Shown here: in pieces, positions 1-8,314 of the stretch
How the letters are laid out: each line of letters begins with the position of its first letter
How positions within the stretch are numbered: position 1 is the first letter of the stretch
Source of the DNA: an uncultured Anaerosolibacter sp.
GTDB lineage: Bacteria > Bacillota_A > Clostridia > Peptostreptococcales > Thermotaleaceae
Direction of reading: 5' to 3'
Length of the DNA stretch: 59,725 nt
NCBI GenBank assembly: GCA_937948705.1
Contig: CALECF010000108.1
Span: 1-59,725, forward strand
Notes under the pieces: model-generated
Told to the model about the DNA's origin: nothing
Database searches by the model: none
Seen by the model: the letters and a program-made list of their open reading frames with translations, nothing else
Made by a program: the position numbers and the translations under genes

Positions 1-131
1 CTGCAGGTGCCATTGTGACAAAGGATGTTCCACCCGATTCTGTGGTAGCTGGCTCCCCAGCTAAAGTTATCAAAGCCAAAGATGAGCAAACAGAAGCGAA
101 AACCAAGCTTTTGGATGACTTGCGCGGATAA
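1..131 (+). CDS. dapH: DapH C-terminus (tetrahydrodipicolinate N-acetyltransferase), partial
   Basis: Only the last 42 codons lie in the window (reading frame from base 3, stop TAA at 129-131). The sequence begins [20 protein letters not shown], the last coil of a left-handed parallel beta-helix acetyltransferase. It continues into a charged tail ([20 protein letters not shown]) that resembles the C-terminus of DapH rather than CysE or maltose acetyltransferases. DapH acetylates tetrahydrodipicolinate in lysine and meso-diaminopimelate synthesis. Other hexapeptide acyltransferases remain possible because the catalytic part is outside the window. A strong terminator follows at 155. Confidence 0.72.
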   Translation, partial: AGAIVTKDVPPDSVVAGSPAKVIKAKDEQTEAKTKLLDDLRG

Positions 132-154
132 TTTTTTATAGGATATTGTTTTAG

Positions 155-187
155 AATAAAAGCTAGATGATTAGCTTTTATTTTTTT
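155..187 (+). terminator. Rho-independent terminator of dapH
   Basis: An 11-bp stem (155-165 with 172-182) closes a 6-nt loop and runs straight into a T tract. It lies 24 bases after the dapH stop codon. Confidence 0.85.
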
Positions 188-276
188 CTTTCCATACTAG
201 TCACCTGATCAAAGGCATCAGACAATCCTGCTGGTCCAGCTCCGATGACGGCCATAGGGATATTATTCATGGGCAT
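178..276 (-). pseudogene. N-terminal remnant of an FAD/NAD(P)-binding oxidoreductase
   Basis: Reading leftward from ATG at 276 (or 270) there are 30-32 codons containing MAVIGAGPAGLSDAF, a dinucleotide-binding GxGxxG motif as found at the start of thioredoxin reductases and other FAD oxidoreductases. A good Shine-Dalgarno (AAAAGGGGTGA) precedes it. The frame stops at 178-180, inside the dapH terminator, so the rest of the protein is missing. I read this as the surviving 5' end of a deleted gene. A functional 30-residue peptide is unlikely. Confidence 0.55.
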
Positions 277-505
277 CACCCCTTTTCCACTTCCCTGTTC
301 CTACTTGAGACGATACTATGAAATATCCAATAGCTGAATTATGTGATATGCAGAGATACAACGTTCCTCATATTACAAGTGGCTTAATAGCAAAGATAGT
401 AATAATGAGCAATTCAATAGAACTTACTTCCGCTGATCAGGAATGTGTACAAAGAGAAAGATGGTATTCTAGGAGATCGACAGATGACAATCAGGTGGCA
501 TAAAA
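277..505. other. Decayed intergenic stretch, no convincing gene
   Basis: Between the oxidoreductase remnant and the hairpin at 506 I see no recognisable protein. A 61-codon frame (318-503, plus) lacks a Shine-Dalgarno and resembles no family I know. Together with the remnant next to it, the region looks like a scar of gene loss. Confidence 0.4.
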
Positions 506-539
506 ATGACGCCAATCATAATTAAATAATTGGCGTCAT
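506..539 (-). terminator. Hairpin terminator downstream of hpt
   Basis: An 11-bp perfect stem (506-516 with 529-539) encloses a 12-nt loop. On the minus strand it is followed by TTTTTA, so it can end the hpt transcript about 65 bases after the stop. The plus-strand side is only weakly T-rich. Confidence 0.65.
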
Positions 540-603
540 CAAAACTTTTATTTTTTTCCACTATATACTTGACAGGGAGCGGTTCAATGCTCCTGGCTTT
601 CTC

Positions 604-1140
604 TTAATCTACAAAAGCAAATACATAGGGTACATTTCTGTAATAATCTCCATAATTCAATCCGTATCCCACGATGAACTTATCAGGAATCGTAAAACCT
701 ACATAATCGGCTGCCAACTCTGTTTGTCTTCTGGAAGGCTTATCCAATAGAACACAGGATTTAATGCTGGCTGGTTTCTTCGTGGCCAAATGTTCCATCA
801 CAAATTTCATGGTTAATCCAGAATCCGCTATGTCATCTACCACAAGTACATCATAACCCTCTAATGAATCCTTTAAATCATAAAGTATACTCACTTGACC
901 TGTAGACTCTTCCCCATGACCATAGCTAGCTGTAGCCATGAACTCAATTTTTACTGGTGCATCGATGGCTCTCACCAAATCTGCCGTAAAAATAAAACTT
1001 CCTTTTAACAATGATACGACAAGAATTTTCTTTCCTGCATAATCTTCAGCAATCTGTCTACCCATTTCCATTACTCTTTGTCGAATGTCCTCCTGGGTAA
1101 AAAGAATCTCTTTTCTCTTTTTTTCTATATCCATGACCAT
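604..1140 (-). CDS. hpt: Hypoxanthine phosphoribosyltransferase
   Basis: Purine salvage enzyme that makes IMP (and GMP) from hypoxanthine (guanine) and PRPP in the cytoplasm. The PRPP-binding signature appears as VLVVDDIADSGLTM near residue 100. The type I PRTase core is complete, with LVVSLLKGSFIF before it and the C-terminal YVGFTIPDKFIVGYGLNY block. The length of 178 aa is normal. I start at ATG 1140, four bases after GGAGGT; an ATG two codons further in (1134) is also well spaced. The longer frame beginning at 1152 would overlap the Shine-Dalgarno. Confidence 0.93.
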   Translation of the reverse strand: MVMDIEKKRKEILFTQEDIRQRVMEMGRQIAEDYAGKKILVVSLLKGSFIFTADLVRAIDAPVKIEFMATASYGHGEESTGQVSILYDLKDSLEGYDVLVVDDIADSGLTMKFVMEHLATKKPASIKSCVLLDKPSRRQTELAADYVGFTIPDKFIVGYGLNYGDYYRNVPYVFAFVD

Positions 1141-1440
1141 GAATACCTCCATTATCTATAGTATAAACGCCCTTGCAGCGACTATATAATTATACATATT
1201 CTAATGCAAATCAATTTCTTTGTCAAATAGAATCCCCAATCATGTTCTCCATTATAAGTCAAATCCTGCATTTTTATCCTAAAGACTTTAGATAAACCCC
1301 TTCTAGTTGTTACATTTATTTAAGATCTATCTTCTTCTTCCTTCATTGTAACTGCTATACCGGCGTAGTAAAATGAAATGGTGTGTAAACACTTTCTCCA
1401 AATTGGCACTATATTCTACTGAATTAGATGGAGGTATAAA

Positions 1441-2648
1441 ATGAAATCTATGGTCATCGCAGAAGTAATGGATCCCCGCCCCACCAATCGCAAAAAATCA
1501 GTTTCTATGGAAACCTATGTTTTTTTGCTTGTATGTGTAGTTGGCTTCGGCTATCTCATCTCAAAAATGGGTGTTGGTGTCATGTTTAACATCATCATGC
1601 ATACTGCCCATGACCTATTGTTAAATACAGTCTTCTTTATTATGGCAATTGCCGTATTAGCTGGTGCTTTTGCTGCTCTTTTATCTGAATTTGGTATTGT
1701 GGCCCTGATCAACAAGATTATTTCACCAATTATGGGCCCTTTATATGGCTTACCAGGAGCTGCTTCCATTGGAGCCATCACCACTTATCTTTCTGATAAT
1801 CCTGCGATTATTTCCCTCGCCAAAGACAAAGGCTTTTCAAAGTACTTTAAGAACTATCAAACCCCGGCCCTTTGTAACCTTGGCACAGCCTTTGGTATGG
1901 GATTGATTTTAACTACCTTTATGATTGGTTTGGGAAATGGTACAGAATTCATCGCCCCAGCGATTATAGGGAATATCGCTGCAATCATAGGAAGTATGAT
2001 TAGCGTTCGCCTAATGCTTCGACACACAAAAAAACACTTTAACGTCCAAAACCATCATGAACATAGTCTTTCCCCAGACCATGATGACTTCCTAAACTAT
2101 AGAGAAATTCGTGCTGGAGGCACCTTTGAAAGGGTTCTAGATGCCATCCTTGAAGGTGGGAAACCGGTGTAGAAATGGGTCTTGCCATTGTTCCAGGTGT
2201 AATATTCATTTGCACAATTGTTATGATCCTCACCTTTGGCCCTAGTGAAGTACATAATGGGGTTGCCGTCTATAAGGGTGTTGCTTATGAAGGCGTAGCC
2301 ATCTTGCCTAAGGTCGGGCAATTCCTCGCTCCTATTTTAAAGCCCCTTTTCGGCTTTACGAGTGTAGAAGCCATCGCATTTCCAATCACCTCTCTAGGTT
2401 CTGTAGGGGCTGCATTAGGCTTGGTTACAAAATTTCTGAAAGAGGGACTGATTGGTCCTAACGATATTGCTGTATTCACTGCCATGGGCATGTGCTGGAG
2501 TGGCTACTTAAGTACCCATGTGGGGATGATGGATGCCCTAGGCGTAAGGCAGCTTGCCAACAAAGCAATTATCAGCCATACCATAGGCGGAATTTTTGCT
2601 GGTATGACAGCTCACTATTTGTATCTCATTTATCAACTTATTCGTTAA
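1441..2648 (+). pseudogene. Nucleoside-recognition (Gate) domain membrane protein, split by a frameshift
   Basis: Two adjacent frames together make one polytopic membrane protein of about 400 aa. The first (1441-2172, 243 aa) ends at a TAG two bases before the ATG of the second (2175-2648, 157 aa). Near the junction the first frame reads LEGGKPV and the second resumes MGLAIVPG. Adding one A to the AAA at 2161-2163 restores LEGGKTGVEMGLAIVPG without a break. This is therefore a 1-base deletion in a short A run: a real inactivation, a sequencing error, or less likely expression as two chains. The start has a strong Shine-Dalgarno (TGGAGG). Gate-domain proteins are predicted transporters of unknown substrate. 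Confidence 0.75.
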
Positions 2649-2657
2649 TCAGCCCTA

Positions 2658-2695
2658 AAAAATAGGCGTGGCAAAATTTTGCCACGCCTATTTTT
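2658..2695. terminator. Bidirectional terminator between the Gate protein and cysteine desulfidase
   Basis: A 38-nt perfect palindrome centred on AAAATTTT at 2676/2677, with A and T tracts on its outer sides. It overlaps the stop codon of the minus-strand desulfidase gene and serves both convergent genes. Confidence 0.9.
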
Positions 2696-3989
2696 ATAAA
2701 GCGATTTGCATTTCTTTCATGATTTCTAGGATCACCGTGTCTGTACTACCCATGCCACTTCGCCCTAATTTCCCCAGATTTTTTATGGTTTCTTCAGCTG
2801 TTTCAGCTACGATGCCATTCTTTGCTGGTACAATCCTATTTCCTAAGGCTAAGATTGCCGATTGAATAGCTGTAGATGCCGCTGTTGCCAATTTCAACGC
2901 ACACCCAACCTTTGCACCATCACAAATCATTCCGCTAATATTAGCAATCATATTCTTAATTACGCCATCTATTTGTCTATGATTGGCTCCCATCAGCCAG
3001 GCAATGGCCACAGCGGCGCCAGTTGATGAGGCTACTCCGCACCCACATAGTGCAGAAAGTCTGCCTATATGATGCTTAATGTATCCGTTGATCATGTGAC
3101 TCATGGCCAAAGCCTTGGCCAGTCTCTCTTCACTCACAGTATACTTATTTCGGTAGGCTACAATAGGTAAAATTGTAGTCAATCCATTGTTTCCACTACC
3201 ATTACTAGTCATCACAGGCATTGAAAGTCCAGACATCCTTGCATCTGCACCAGCGGCTGTCAACACCATAGCCTGATTCATCAAATCATCAGATAAGATG
3301 CCATCTAGTATACTCTGATGAAGGCCACTCCCTACACCCATCCCCATGTCTTGATTCAATGCAGCCTGAGCAATCCTTTCATTCATTTCCAGCCCCTCCA
3401 AAAGGAAGACGATTTGATGATAAGGCAACCTTTCTATCCCAAGAATAATGTCTTGAATACTGTAGTCATATACTTGGGACTGTTCTAGCGATGCTTCTAA
3501 CGTCTCCGAATGTACATTAAATATTTCCTGTCCATTAATTCTGATCGAAACAAATTGGTTATGCCGCTCCTTGATGACAACCTCTATCTTTCCCCCTTCG
3601 GTGATCAAACAAACCTCCACATAAATTTTTTCATGGGTGTCCTTCATGCCTACATAGATGATATCTTGCTCTAGCAATCTCTTAGCAGCACCTACCTCAT
3701 GGATAGTCAAACCCTCTAGTACCCTTAGATCCTTCTCACTTCTACCGCCTATAATCCCTAGTGCAGCCGCTATTTCTAGTCCTACCTCTCCCGTATTAGG
3801 AATCCCTACACACATGCCATTTTTATAAATATTTGGACTGACAAGAACCTTTACTTCCTTTAACTCATCAAAAAACAATAGCTCTTTAGCCTTGGCACAG
3901 GCCAATGCCACAGCCGCTGGCTCTGTACAGCCCATGGCTGGTACAACCTCTCTCTTGAGTGTATCTAAAATTAGGGTTTCTAACTCCAT
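2694..3989 (-). CDS. cyuA: L-cysteine desulfidase / serine dehydratase-alpha-like Fe-S protein (UPF0597, CyuA family)
   Basis: Breaks L-cysteine down to pyruvate, ammonia and sulfide; members may also act on serine. The N-terminal signature VPAMGCTEPAAVALA (Cys21) and the later ALCGCGVASSTGAAVA block identify the family. The cysteines there and further C-terminal are expected to bind a [4Fe-4S] cluster, as in serine dehydratase alpha chains. The length, 431 aa, is typical. The Shine-Dalgarno is GGAGGTGCTT before ATG. A sigma-54 promoter lies 37-52 bases upstream of the start codon and the sigma-54 activator gene lies just beyond. The equivalent pair CdsB/CdsR in Clostridioides difficile is induced by cysteine, so I infer cysteine-inducible control here. 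Confidence 0.85.
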   Translation of the reverse strand: MELETLILDTLKREVVPAMGCTEPAAVALACAKAKELLFFDELKEVKVLVSPNIYKNGMCVGIPNTGEVGLEIAAALGIIGGRSEKDLRVLEGLTIHEVGAAKRLLEQDIIYVGMKDTHEKIYVEVCLITEGGKIEVVIKERHNQFVSIRINGQEIFNVHSETLEASLEQSQVYDYSIQDIILGIERLPYHQIVFLLEGLEMNERIAQAALNQDMGMGVGSGLHQSILDGILSDDLMNQAMVLTAAGADARMSGLSMPVMTSNGSGNNGLTTILPIVAYRNKYTVSEERLAKALAMSHMINGYIKHHIGRLSALCGCGVASSTGAAVAIAWLMGANHRQIDGVIKNMIANISGMICDGAKVGCALKLATAASTAIQSAILALGNRIVPAKNGIVAETAEETIKNLGKLGRSGMGSTDTVILEIMKEMQIAL

Positions 3990-4025
3990 AAAGCACCTCC
4001 ATCAAATTTGCATACTAATTTAAGA

Positions 4026-4041
4026 AGCAATATATATGCCA
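4026..4041 (-). promoter_or_regulatory. Sigma-54 (-24/-12) promoter of the cysteine desulfidase
   Basis: The minus strand reads TGGCATATATATTGCT. GG and GC have the exact spacing of the consensus TGGCAC-N5-TTGC, with one mismatch in the -24 box. The predicted start near 4015 gives a leader of about 26 nt with the Shine-Dalgarno inside it. The adjacent gene is a sigma-54 activator, which supports the call. Confidence 0.85.
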
Positions 4042-4107
4042 AGAATCCCCTTTGCTATGCAGAGAATTTTGATTGTTTTTTCTCAAAATGATACAATGCA
4101 ATATAAA

Positions 4108-4149
4108 AATAATCTCAAAACGAGACATCCGTCTCACTTTGAGATTATT
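4108..4149 (-). terminator. Terminator of the sigma-54 activator gene
   Basis: A 12-bp outer stem (4108-4119 with 4138-4149) and an inner GAGAC/GTCTC stem enclose a 4-nt loop. T-rich sequence follows on the minus strand. The arm overlaps the activator stop codon. It lies 67-108 bases upstream of the sigma-54 promoter, so the GAGAC/GTCTC palindrome could also serve as an activator site; that second role is speculation. Confidence 0.75.
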
Positions 4150-5914
4150 TCAATTGGTATTCTTTTATTTTTCGATAAAGAGTAGCTCGGCTAATACCTA
4201 ACAATTCAGCTGCCTGATCAATGGGTTGCTTTGAACCCTCGCAAAACCGGAGTGCCTTTTTAATCTCCCTGGACTCTAGTTCCTGAATGGTCATTATTTT
4301 CCCATGGACTCGATCCTGTTCAATATCTTCTTCTGCCTTTAATCGTTTAGGGAAATCTTCCTCTGAAATTTCATTTCCGCTGCACATATTCACAGCATAT
4401 TCAATGGTGTTTTCCAATTCCCTCACATTTCCAGGCCATGGATAATTTCTTAGTATCCTAAGTGCCTCAGCCCCTATGGCATCTATCCGCTTTCCAAGCT
4501 TACGGTTACACTTCTTCAGTAAGCTATCTACAAGAATATCAATATCCTCCATTCGGTCCCTTAATGGGGGTATATTTAAAGGAATTACATTTAGGCGATA
4601 GTACAGGTCCTCTCTAAACTCTCCTTCTATTACCTTTTGCTCTAAATTTTTATTTGTAGCAGCGATGATGCGTACATCAATAGGTATATACTCTGTGCCC
4701 CCGATTTTTTCGATGGCACTTTCTTGCAATACGCGGAGGAGTTTTGCCTGTAAATGCAGAGGCATGTCTCCAATTTCGTCTAGAAAGATGGTTCCTTTGT
4801 TGGCTAGCTCAAATTTTCCTGCTTTACCACCTCGTTTTGCCCCTGTAAATGCACCCTCCTCATAGCCGAAGAGCTCGCTTTCTAAGAGTTGCTCAGGTAT
4901 AGCGGCGCAGTTAATAGGGATAAAAGGGGCCCTTCCACGACTCCCTTGGAAATGAATTGCCCTTGCAAACAATTCCTTGCCGGTTCCACTCTCCCCTTGA
5001 ATCAGAACAGTAGAAGGAGACTCTGCAGCCATTCTAGCTTCTTCCTTTACCCTTTCAAGGTCCTGACTTTCCCCAATAATATGATGAAACTCTGTCTCGA
5101 TGGTACTTCCTATCACATCATTCACCACATTTAAAGCTTCTGAAATATTACTAAAGGTAAATACAAAGCCTACCGTGTTTACGCCAACAATGATTGGATT
5201 GACACCATAGATTCCTCTTACACGATAGGTTTCTTTCTTGTAAGTGAACTCCTTATTTTTTATAGAAATATTCCTTATTCTTAAATCATTGAAGTTGATT
5301 TCACTCAATATCTCACCAATGTCTCTATGCATTACACTTTTCTCATCTAGTCGAAATAGTTGAGCTGCTTTTATATTAAAATGCATAATTTTACCCTCTG
5401 CATCCACAGCGACAATACCGCGATCCACGGCATCCAAAACAATTTCCAACTCTTTTGCAAGGAGTTTGATCTTCTCCGTTTTTTCCTCTTCCATTAACTT
5501 TGAAGCAATCAAATCAGCCATCCTGCTTAGAAATGCCATCAAATTGTCTTGATTTCTCACAATGGAATTTTTTTGAGTCTCTTCAAAAGCGATCAGACCA
5601 ATAACACCCACTGTTTCATGATGTATCTTTATCGGACAACATACCTGGGCATATTCTTTGCATTGATGTTGATCTTCACATTCCTTGCAAGCAATGTGAT
5701 CTCTTGGATTATCTATGATGAACCCCTCTCCCTGTCTTAGGGCAAATCCAAAAACTGAGTTTTTGCTGACTTTGGTTCCGATATGTTCCCCATAGCATCC
5801 TGTGGCAGCGATGCGATTCAATTCACAATCTACAATGGTGACATCGACATTAATTACGCTGGCTATGACCTCTGCTATTTTCTGAACACTAGAGGCAATA
5901 CGCATCAAGTTCAT
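4145..5914 (-). CDS. Sigma-54-dependent enhancer-binding regulator (CdsR-like)
   Basis: A 589-aa activator with three parts. The N-terminal sensory region includes a cysteine-rich stretch (CKECEDQHQCKEYAQVCCPI, residues about 75-94) in a GAF-like setting, followed by a PAS-like domain. The central AAA+ ATPase (about 280-510) has the Walker A GESGTGKE and the GAFTGA loop that contacts sigma-54. The C-terminal Fis-type helix-turn-helix includes AAELLGISRATLYRKIKEY. The cysteine cluster might sense thiols, sulfide or redox through metal or Fe-S binding (inference). Its position beside the sigma-54-driven desulfidase makes that gene the likely target. No rpoN lies in the window. Confidence 0.9.
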   Translation of the reverse strand: MNLMRIASSVQKIAEVIASVINVDVTIVDCELNRIAATGCYGEHIGTKVSKNSVFGFALRQGEGFIIDNPRDHIACKECEDQHQCKEYAQVCCPIKIHHETVGVIGLIAFEETQKNSIVRNQDNLMAFLSRMADLIASKLMEEEKTEKIKLLAKELEIVLDAVDRGIVAVDAEGKIMHFNIKAAQLFRLDEKSVMHRDIGEILSEINFNDLRIRNISIKNKEFTYKKETYRVRGIYGVNPIIVGVNTVGFVFTFSNISEALNVVNDVIGSTIETEFHHIIGESQDLERVKEEARMAAESPSTVLIQGESGTGKELFARAIHFQGSRGRAPFIPINCAAIPEQLLESELFGYEEGAFTGAKRGGKAGKFELANKGTIFLDEIGDMPLHLQAKLLRVLQESAIEKIGGTEYIPIDVRIIAATNKNLEQKVIEGEFREDLYYRLNVIPLNIPPLRDRMEDIDILVDSLLKKCNRKLGKRIDAIGAEALRILRNYPWPGNVRELENTIEYAVNMCSGNEISEEDFPKRLKAEEDIEQDRVHGKIMTIQELESREIKKALRFCEGSKQPIDQAAELLGISRATLYRKIKEYQLK

Positions 5915-5948
5915 TTCCCTTCACCCTTTTCGACAAGATAAATTTTAA

Positions 5949-5977
5949 AAAAGACTGAATGATTAATCCAGTCTTTT
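5949..5977 (-). terminator. Terminator of the PfkB-family kinase gene
   Basis: A 9-bp stem (5949-5957 with 5969-5977) and an 11-nt loop that overlap the kinase stop codon, followed by a T tract on the minus strand. Confidence 0.8.
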
Positions 5978-6895
5978 GAGTTTAGTCTCTTGATAAAGTT
6001 TTTCTACGATTGCTGGATCAATATGGCCACTTTGCTTTTCCATAGCATTAGCTGTACCCGTAGCGACTGCCAACCTAAACGCATCTGGCAAATTCCTTTT
6101 TCTAAAGAGGGCCACAGCACACCCTGCAACAAAAGCATCTCCACAACCCACCGTATTCACAGGTGAAATTTTGGGCGCACATATTTTATAAACCCCATCC
6201 TTAGTAGTGAAAATAGCACCCTTATCTCCCAGAGGGACTGCAACGATTTCTATCCCCTGCTTACATATGTACTTTGATTCATAAACAATTTTATATTCAC
6301 TATCTAGTTCATAACCAGCTAGTTCTCTTAACTCCTGGAGATTCGGTTTAATCATGAAGGGCTTTGCCTTAATTGCTTCTACCAAATAACTTCCACAGGC
6401 ATCAATAATCATTTTTACATTATTATCTCGAGCAATTTTAACCATGTCCCCATAGATGGTCTTAGGCAACCCAGGAGGCACACTACCTGATGCGATCATA
6501 ATTTCACTATATTTTAAAATCTTAACGAATTCCTTTACAAAGGCATTCAATTCTTTTTTAGTTACGACGGGACCTTTCTCACTTAAAAAGGTTTCTGTAT
6601 TGTTTACGGGGTCAACAATAGCAGTGGATACTCTAGTGGCCTCGTTAATCCATACAAAAGATGTAGATATATTTAGTTTGTCCAATTCCTCCTGTACAAA
6701 CTTGCCTGTGACCCCACCCAAAAGACCTGTGGCATTTACTGTCTCCCCTAACATGGCTGCTACTCGCGCCACGTTTAGGCCTTTACCACCGGCAGAGACT
6801 TTTACATCATCCACCATATAGCTGGAATTCGGTTGGAAATTATTAATCACATAAGCCCTGTCAATAGCAGGATTTAAGGTTACCGTAGTAATCAT
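5963..6895 (-). CDS. pfkB: PfkB-family sugar-phosphate kinase (1-phosphofructokinase/tagatose-6-phosphate kinase type)
   Basis: Phosphorylates a ketohexose phosphate, most likely fructose 1-phosphate to the 1,6-bisphosphate. It opens TVTLNPAID, the FruK/LacC signature, and has SAGGKGLNVAR near residue 38, IASGSVPPGLP in the middle, and the C-terminal catalytic NTVGCGDAFVAG with its aspartate base. The length of 310 aa from ATG 6895 is normal; this start is preceded by GAAGGGGAT, whereas the longer frame (to 6919) includes the Shine-Dalgarno. No PTS or deoR gene is adjacent, so the substrate is not fixed by context. Confidence 0.85.
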   Translation of the reverse strand: MITTVTLNPAIDRAYVINNFQPNSSYMVDDVKVSAGGKGLNVARVAAMLGETVNATGLLGGVTGKFVQEELDKLNISTSFVWINEATRVSTAIVDPVNNTETFLSEKGPVVTKKELNAFVKEFVKILKYSEIMIASGSVPPGLPKTIYGDMVKIARDNNVKMIIDACGSYLVEAIKAKPFMIKPNLQELRELAGYELDSEYKIVYESKYICKQGIEIVAVPLGDKGAIFTTKDGVYKICAPKISPVNTVGCGDAFVAGCAVALFRKRNLPDAFRLAVATGTANAMEKQSGHIDPAIVEKLYQETKLKRLD

Positions 6896-7146
6896 GGAAT
6901 CCCCTTCTTTACAAAACAAATTCGTTCATTTATATGCAAAATACTCGTTTATTAAGAACCGCGTAAAACGGCATAAATCTATTATATACACTTCTTTTAT
7001 ACTTTGCAAAGATTTTTTACTCTAATAACCTTGAAACTACAGTCCATGTTCAGTGAAATGTTCCATTTTTCACTCGTCGACTCAAGGCTATTCTATAAAA
7101 CTTTAATTCTCAAAGAAATATGCCAAAATACCCATTTTTATCAGTT

Positions 7147-7284
7147 TTAATACTTATCTCTTGGTTGAATATCTCTTAAAATATCCTTAATCTCTCTTAA
7201 AAGAAGAATAATTTTATTTAAAGAATACTGCATGGTCATCAATATAATAAAAAAGATTACACCGCAAACCAATATATAATTCAT
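7147..7284 (-). CDS. Small single-pass membrane protein (45 aa)
   Basis: Begins MNYILVCGVIFFIILMTM, one clear transmembrane helix at residues 3-19, followed by an amphipathic, charged segment ending in DIQPRDKY. GAGGAGGAAACGAGG directly precedes ATG 7284, which makes this the start rather than the ATG 63 bases upstream. I recognise no family. The helix plus a basic/acidic tail suggests an inner-membrane accessory peptide. It is transcribed alone, with about 250 bases of non-coding sequence upstream. Confidence 0.6.
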   Translation of the reverse strand: MNYILVCGVIFFIILMTMQYSLNKIILLLREIKDILRDIQPRDKY

Positions 7285-7348
7285 CCTCGTTTCCTCCTCA
7301 GTATTGTTAACCCCATTATAATTCATTTTCCCTTCCCCTTCAAACATA

Positions 7349-7406
7349 AAAACACACCTTTCCTAGTGCTTCGGTCAAAGAAGCCATTTTAAGAAAGGTG
7401 TGTTTT
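7349..7406 (-). terminator. Terminator of the SSB-like gene
   Basis: A long hairpin: 14-bp outer stem (7349-7362 with 7393-7406) and an inner GCTTC/GAAGC stem, with a T tract on the minus strand. It lies about 70 bases after the stop at 7476. Confidence 0.75.
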
Positions 7407-7475
7407 ATTCTATGAAATAGATTAGACGAATCATTGGTATCAGATCATTTAAATAAAATAATTGCATATCCCTTT

Positions 7476-8159
7476 TTACTCATAAGCCCGTTCGTCATGA
7501 TCCAATTCTTTTTCAATACAGCGATTATTATCTTCTTCATTGATCTCCATTTTTGATACAGACACTTCATAAGCAATTTTAGTGATAACCTGATCCTCTT
7601 GCACTTTTTTCTGGTATTCCCTACTTTGCACTCTTCCCCAAATTTTGATATGATCGCCTACATGTAATTTTTCTGAATACCTTGCATTCCTACCCCAAGC
7701 AATACATGGTATATAATCAGACTTGTTGTAGGGACGGTTTACAGCAATCAGCATATCTGTAATTTCTCTACCAAAGGGGGTTGTTCTATATACTGGTTCT
7801 TTGCAAATAAACCCATCTAGAAAAATTTGGTTTGGGTTCTTAACTTCCTCAATACTCTCACAAGGGCTCATATCACGGGCAAAAATCGTCAGTACCAGTT
7901 TATTATTTCCGTCCTTATACTTATTGTATGAACGCAATTGACCCTCTACCTTTACTGCAAACCCAATCTTTAGATCAAGTTCTACTAAAATGCGCTCAGA
8001 AACAGTCACCGGTAGTACATCATTGTAGTCACTCAGCCTAGGTATTTTTATATCGAATGTATAGAAACCCTCCCCATACATTTCATGGCTAAATTCTAGC
8101 TCTGATAGTACTTCTCCCACGACGGAAACCATATTTGTTTCAATTACTTTATCCTGCAT
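7476..8159 (-). CDS. Single-stranded DNA-binding (double OB-fold) protein
   Basis: 227 aa with two OB-fold-like halves. The C-terminal half (about 110-205) resembles bacterial SSB: IFLDGFICKEPVYR, DMLIAVNRPYNKSDYIPCIAWGRNARY, and VGDHIKIWGRVQSREYQKK. The N-terminal half (about 8-100) is a diverged OB fold. The acidic tail (EEDNNRCIEKELDHDERAYE) lacks the canonical DDDIPF tip used for partner binding. It is therefore an accessory clostridial SSB/PriB-like protein rather than the housekeeping Ssb, which normally sits with rpsF and rpsR. It has its own terminator at 7349. Confidence 0.7.
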   Translation of the reverse strand: MQDKVIETNMVSVVGEVLSELEFSHEMYGEGFYTFDIKIPRLSDYNDVLPVTVSERILVELDLKIGFAVKVEGQLRSYNKYKDGNNKLVLTIFARDMSPCESIEEVKNPNQIFLDGFICKEPVYRTTPFGREITDMLIAVNRPYNKSDYIPCIAWGRNARYSEKLHVGDHIKIWGRVQSREYQKKVQEDQVITKIAYEVSVSKMEINEEDNNRCIEKELDHDERAYE

Positions 8160-8255
8160 TTAACCCCCACGCTCCTTCCCAGTTCTTATGTATTTTTTTA
8201 GGGTTAACCTACAAATATATTTATTCACAAGAAAACAAGATTATGATTAAAGAAT

Positions 8256-8299
8256 AAAAATAAGAAGAGAATTCTTTCCTGAATTCTCTTCTTATTTTT
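8256..8299 (-). terminator. Terminator of the Mur-ligase-like gene
   Basis: A perfect 19-bp stem (8256-8274 with 8281-8299) with a 6-nt loop and A/T tracts at the outer ends, 16 bases past the stop. Confidence 0.9.
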
Positions 8300-8314
8300 A
8301 AATTCCATGGTTAT

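Noticed and set aside
318..503. A 61-codon plus-strand frame in the dapH-hpt gap.
   Set aside because: No Shine-Dalgarno before its ATG, no recognisable domain, and it lies in a stretch that looks decayed.
1404..1419. A TGGCAC element just upstream of the Gate-domain gene that looks like the -24 half of a sigma-54 promoter.
   Set aside because: The required GC of the -12 element is absent at the proper spacing (TCTA instead of TTGC).
4665..5134. Antisense frames over the sigma-54 activator.
   Set aside because: Reverse-strand shadows of the AAA+ coding sequence.
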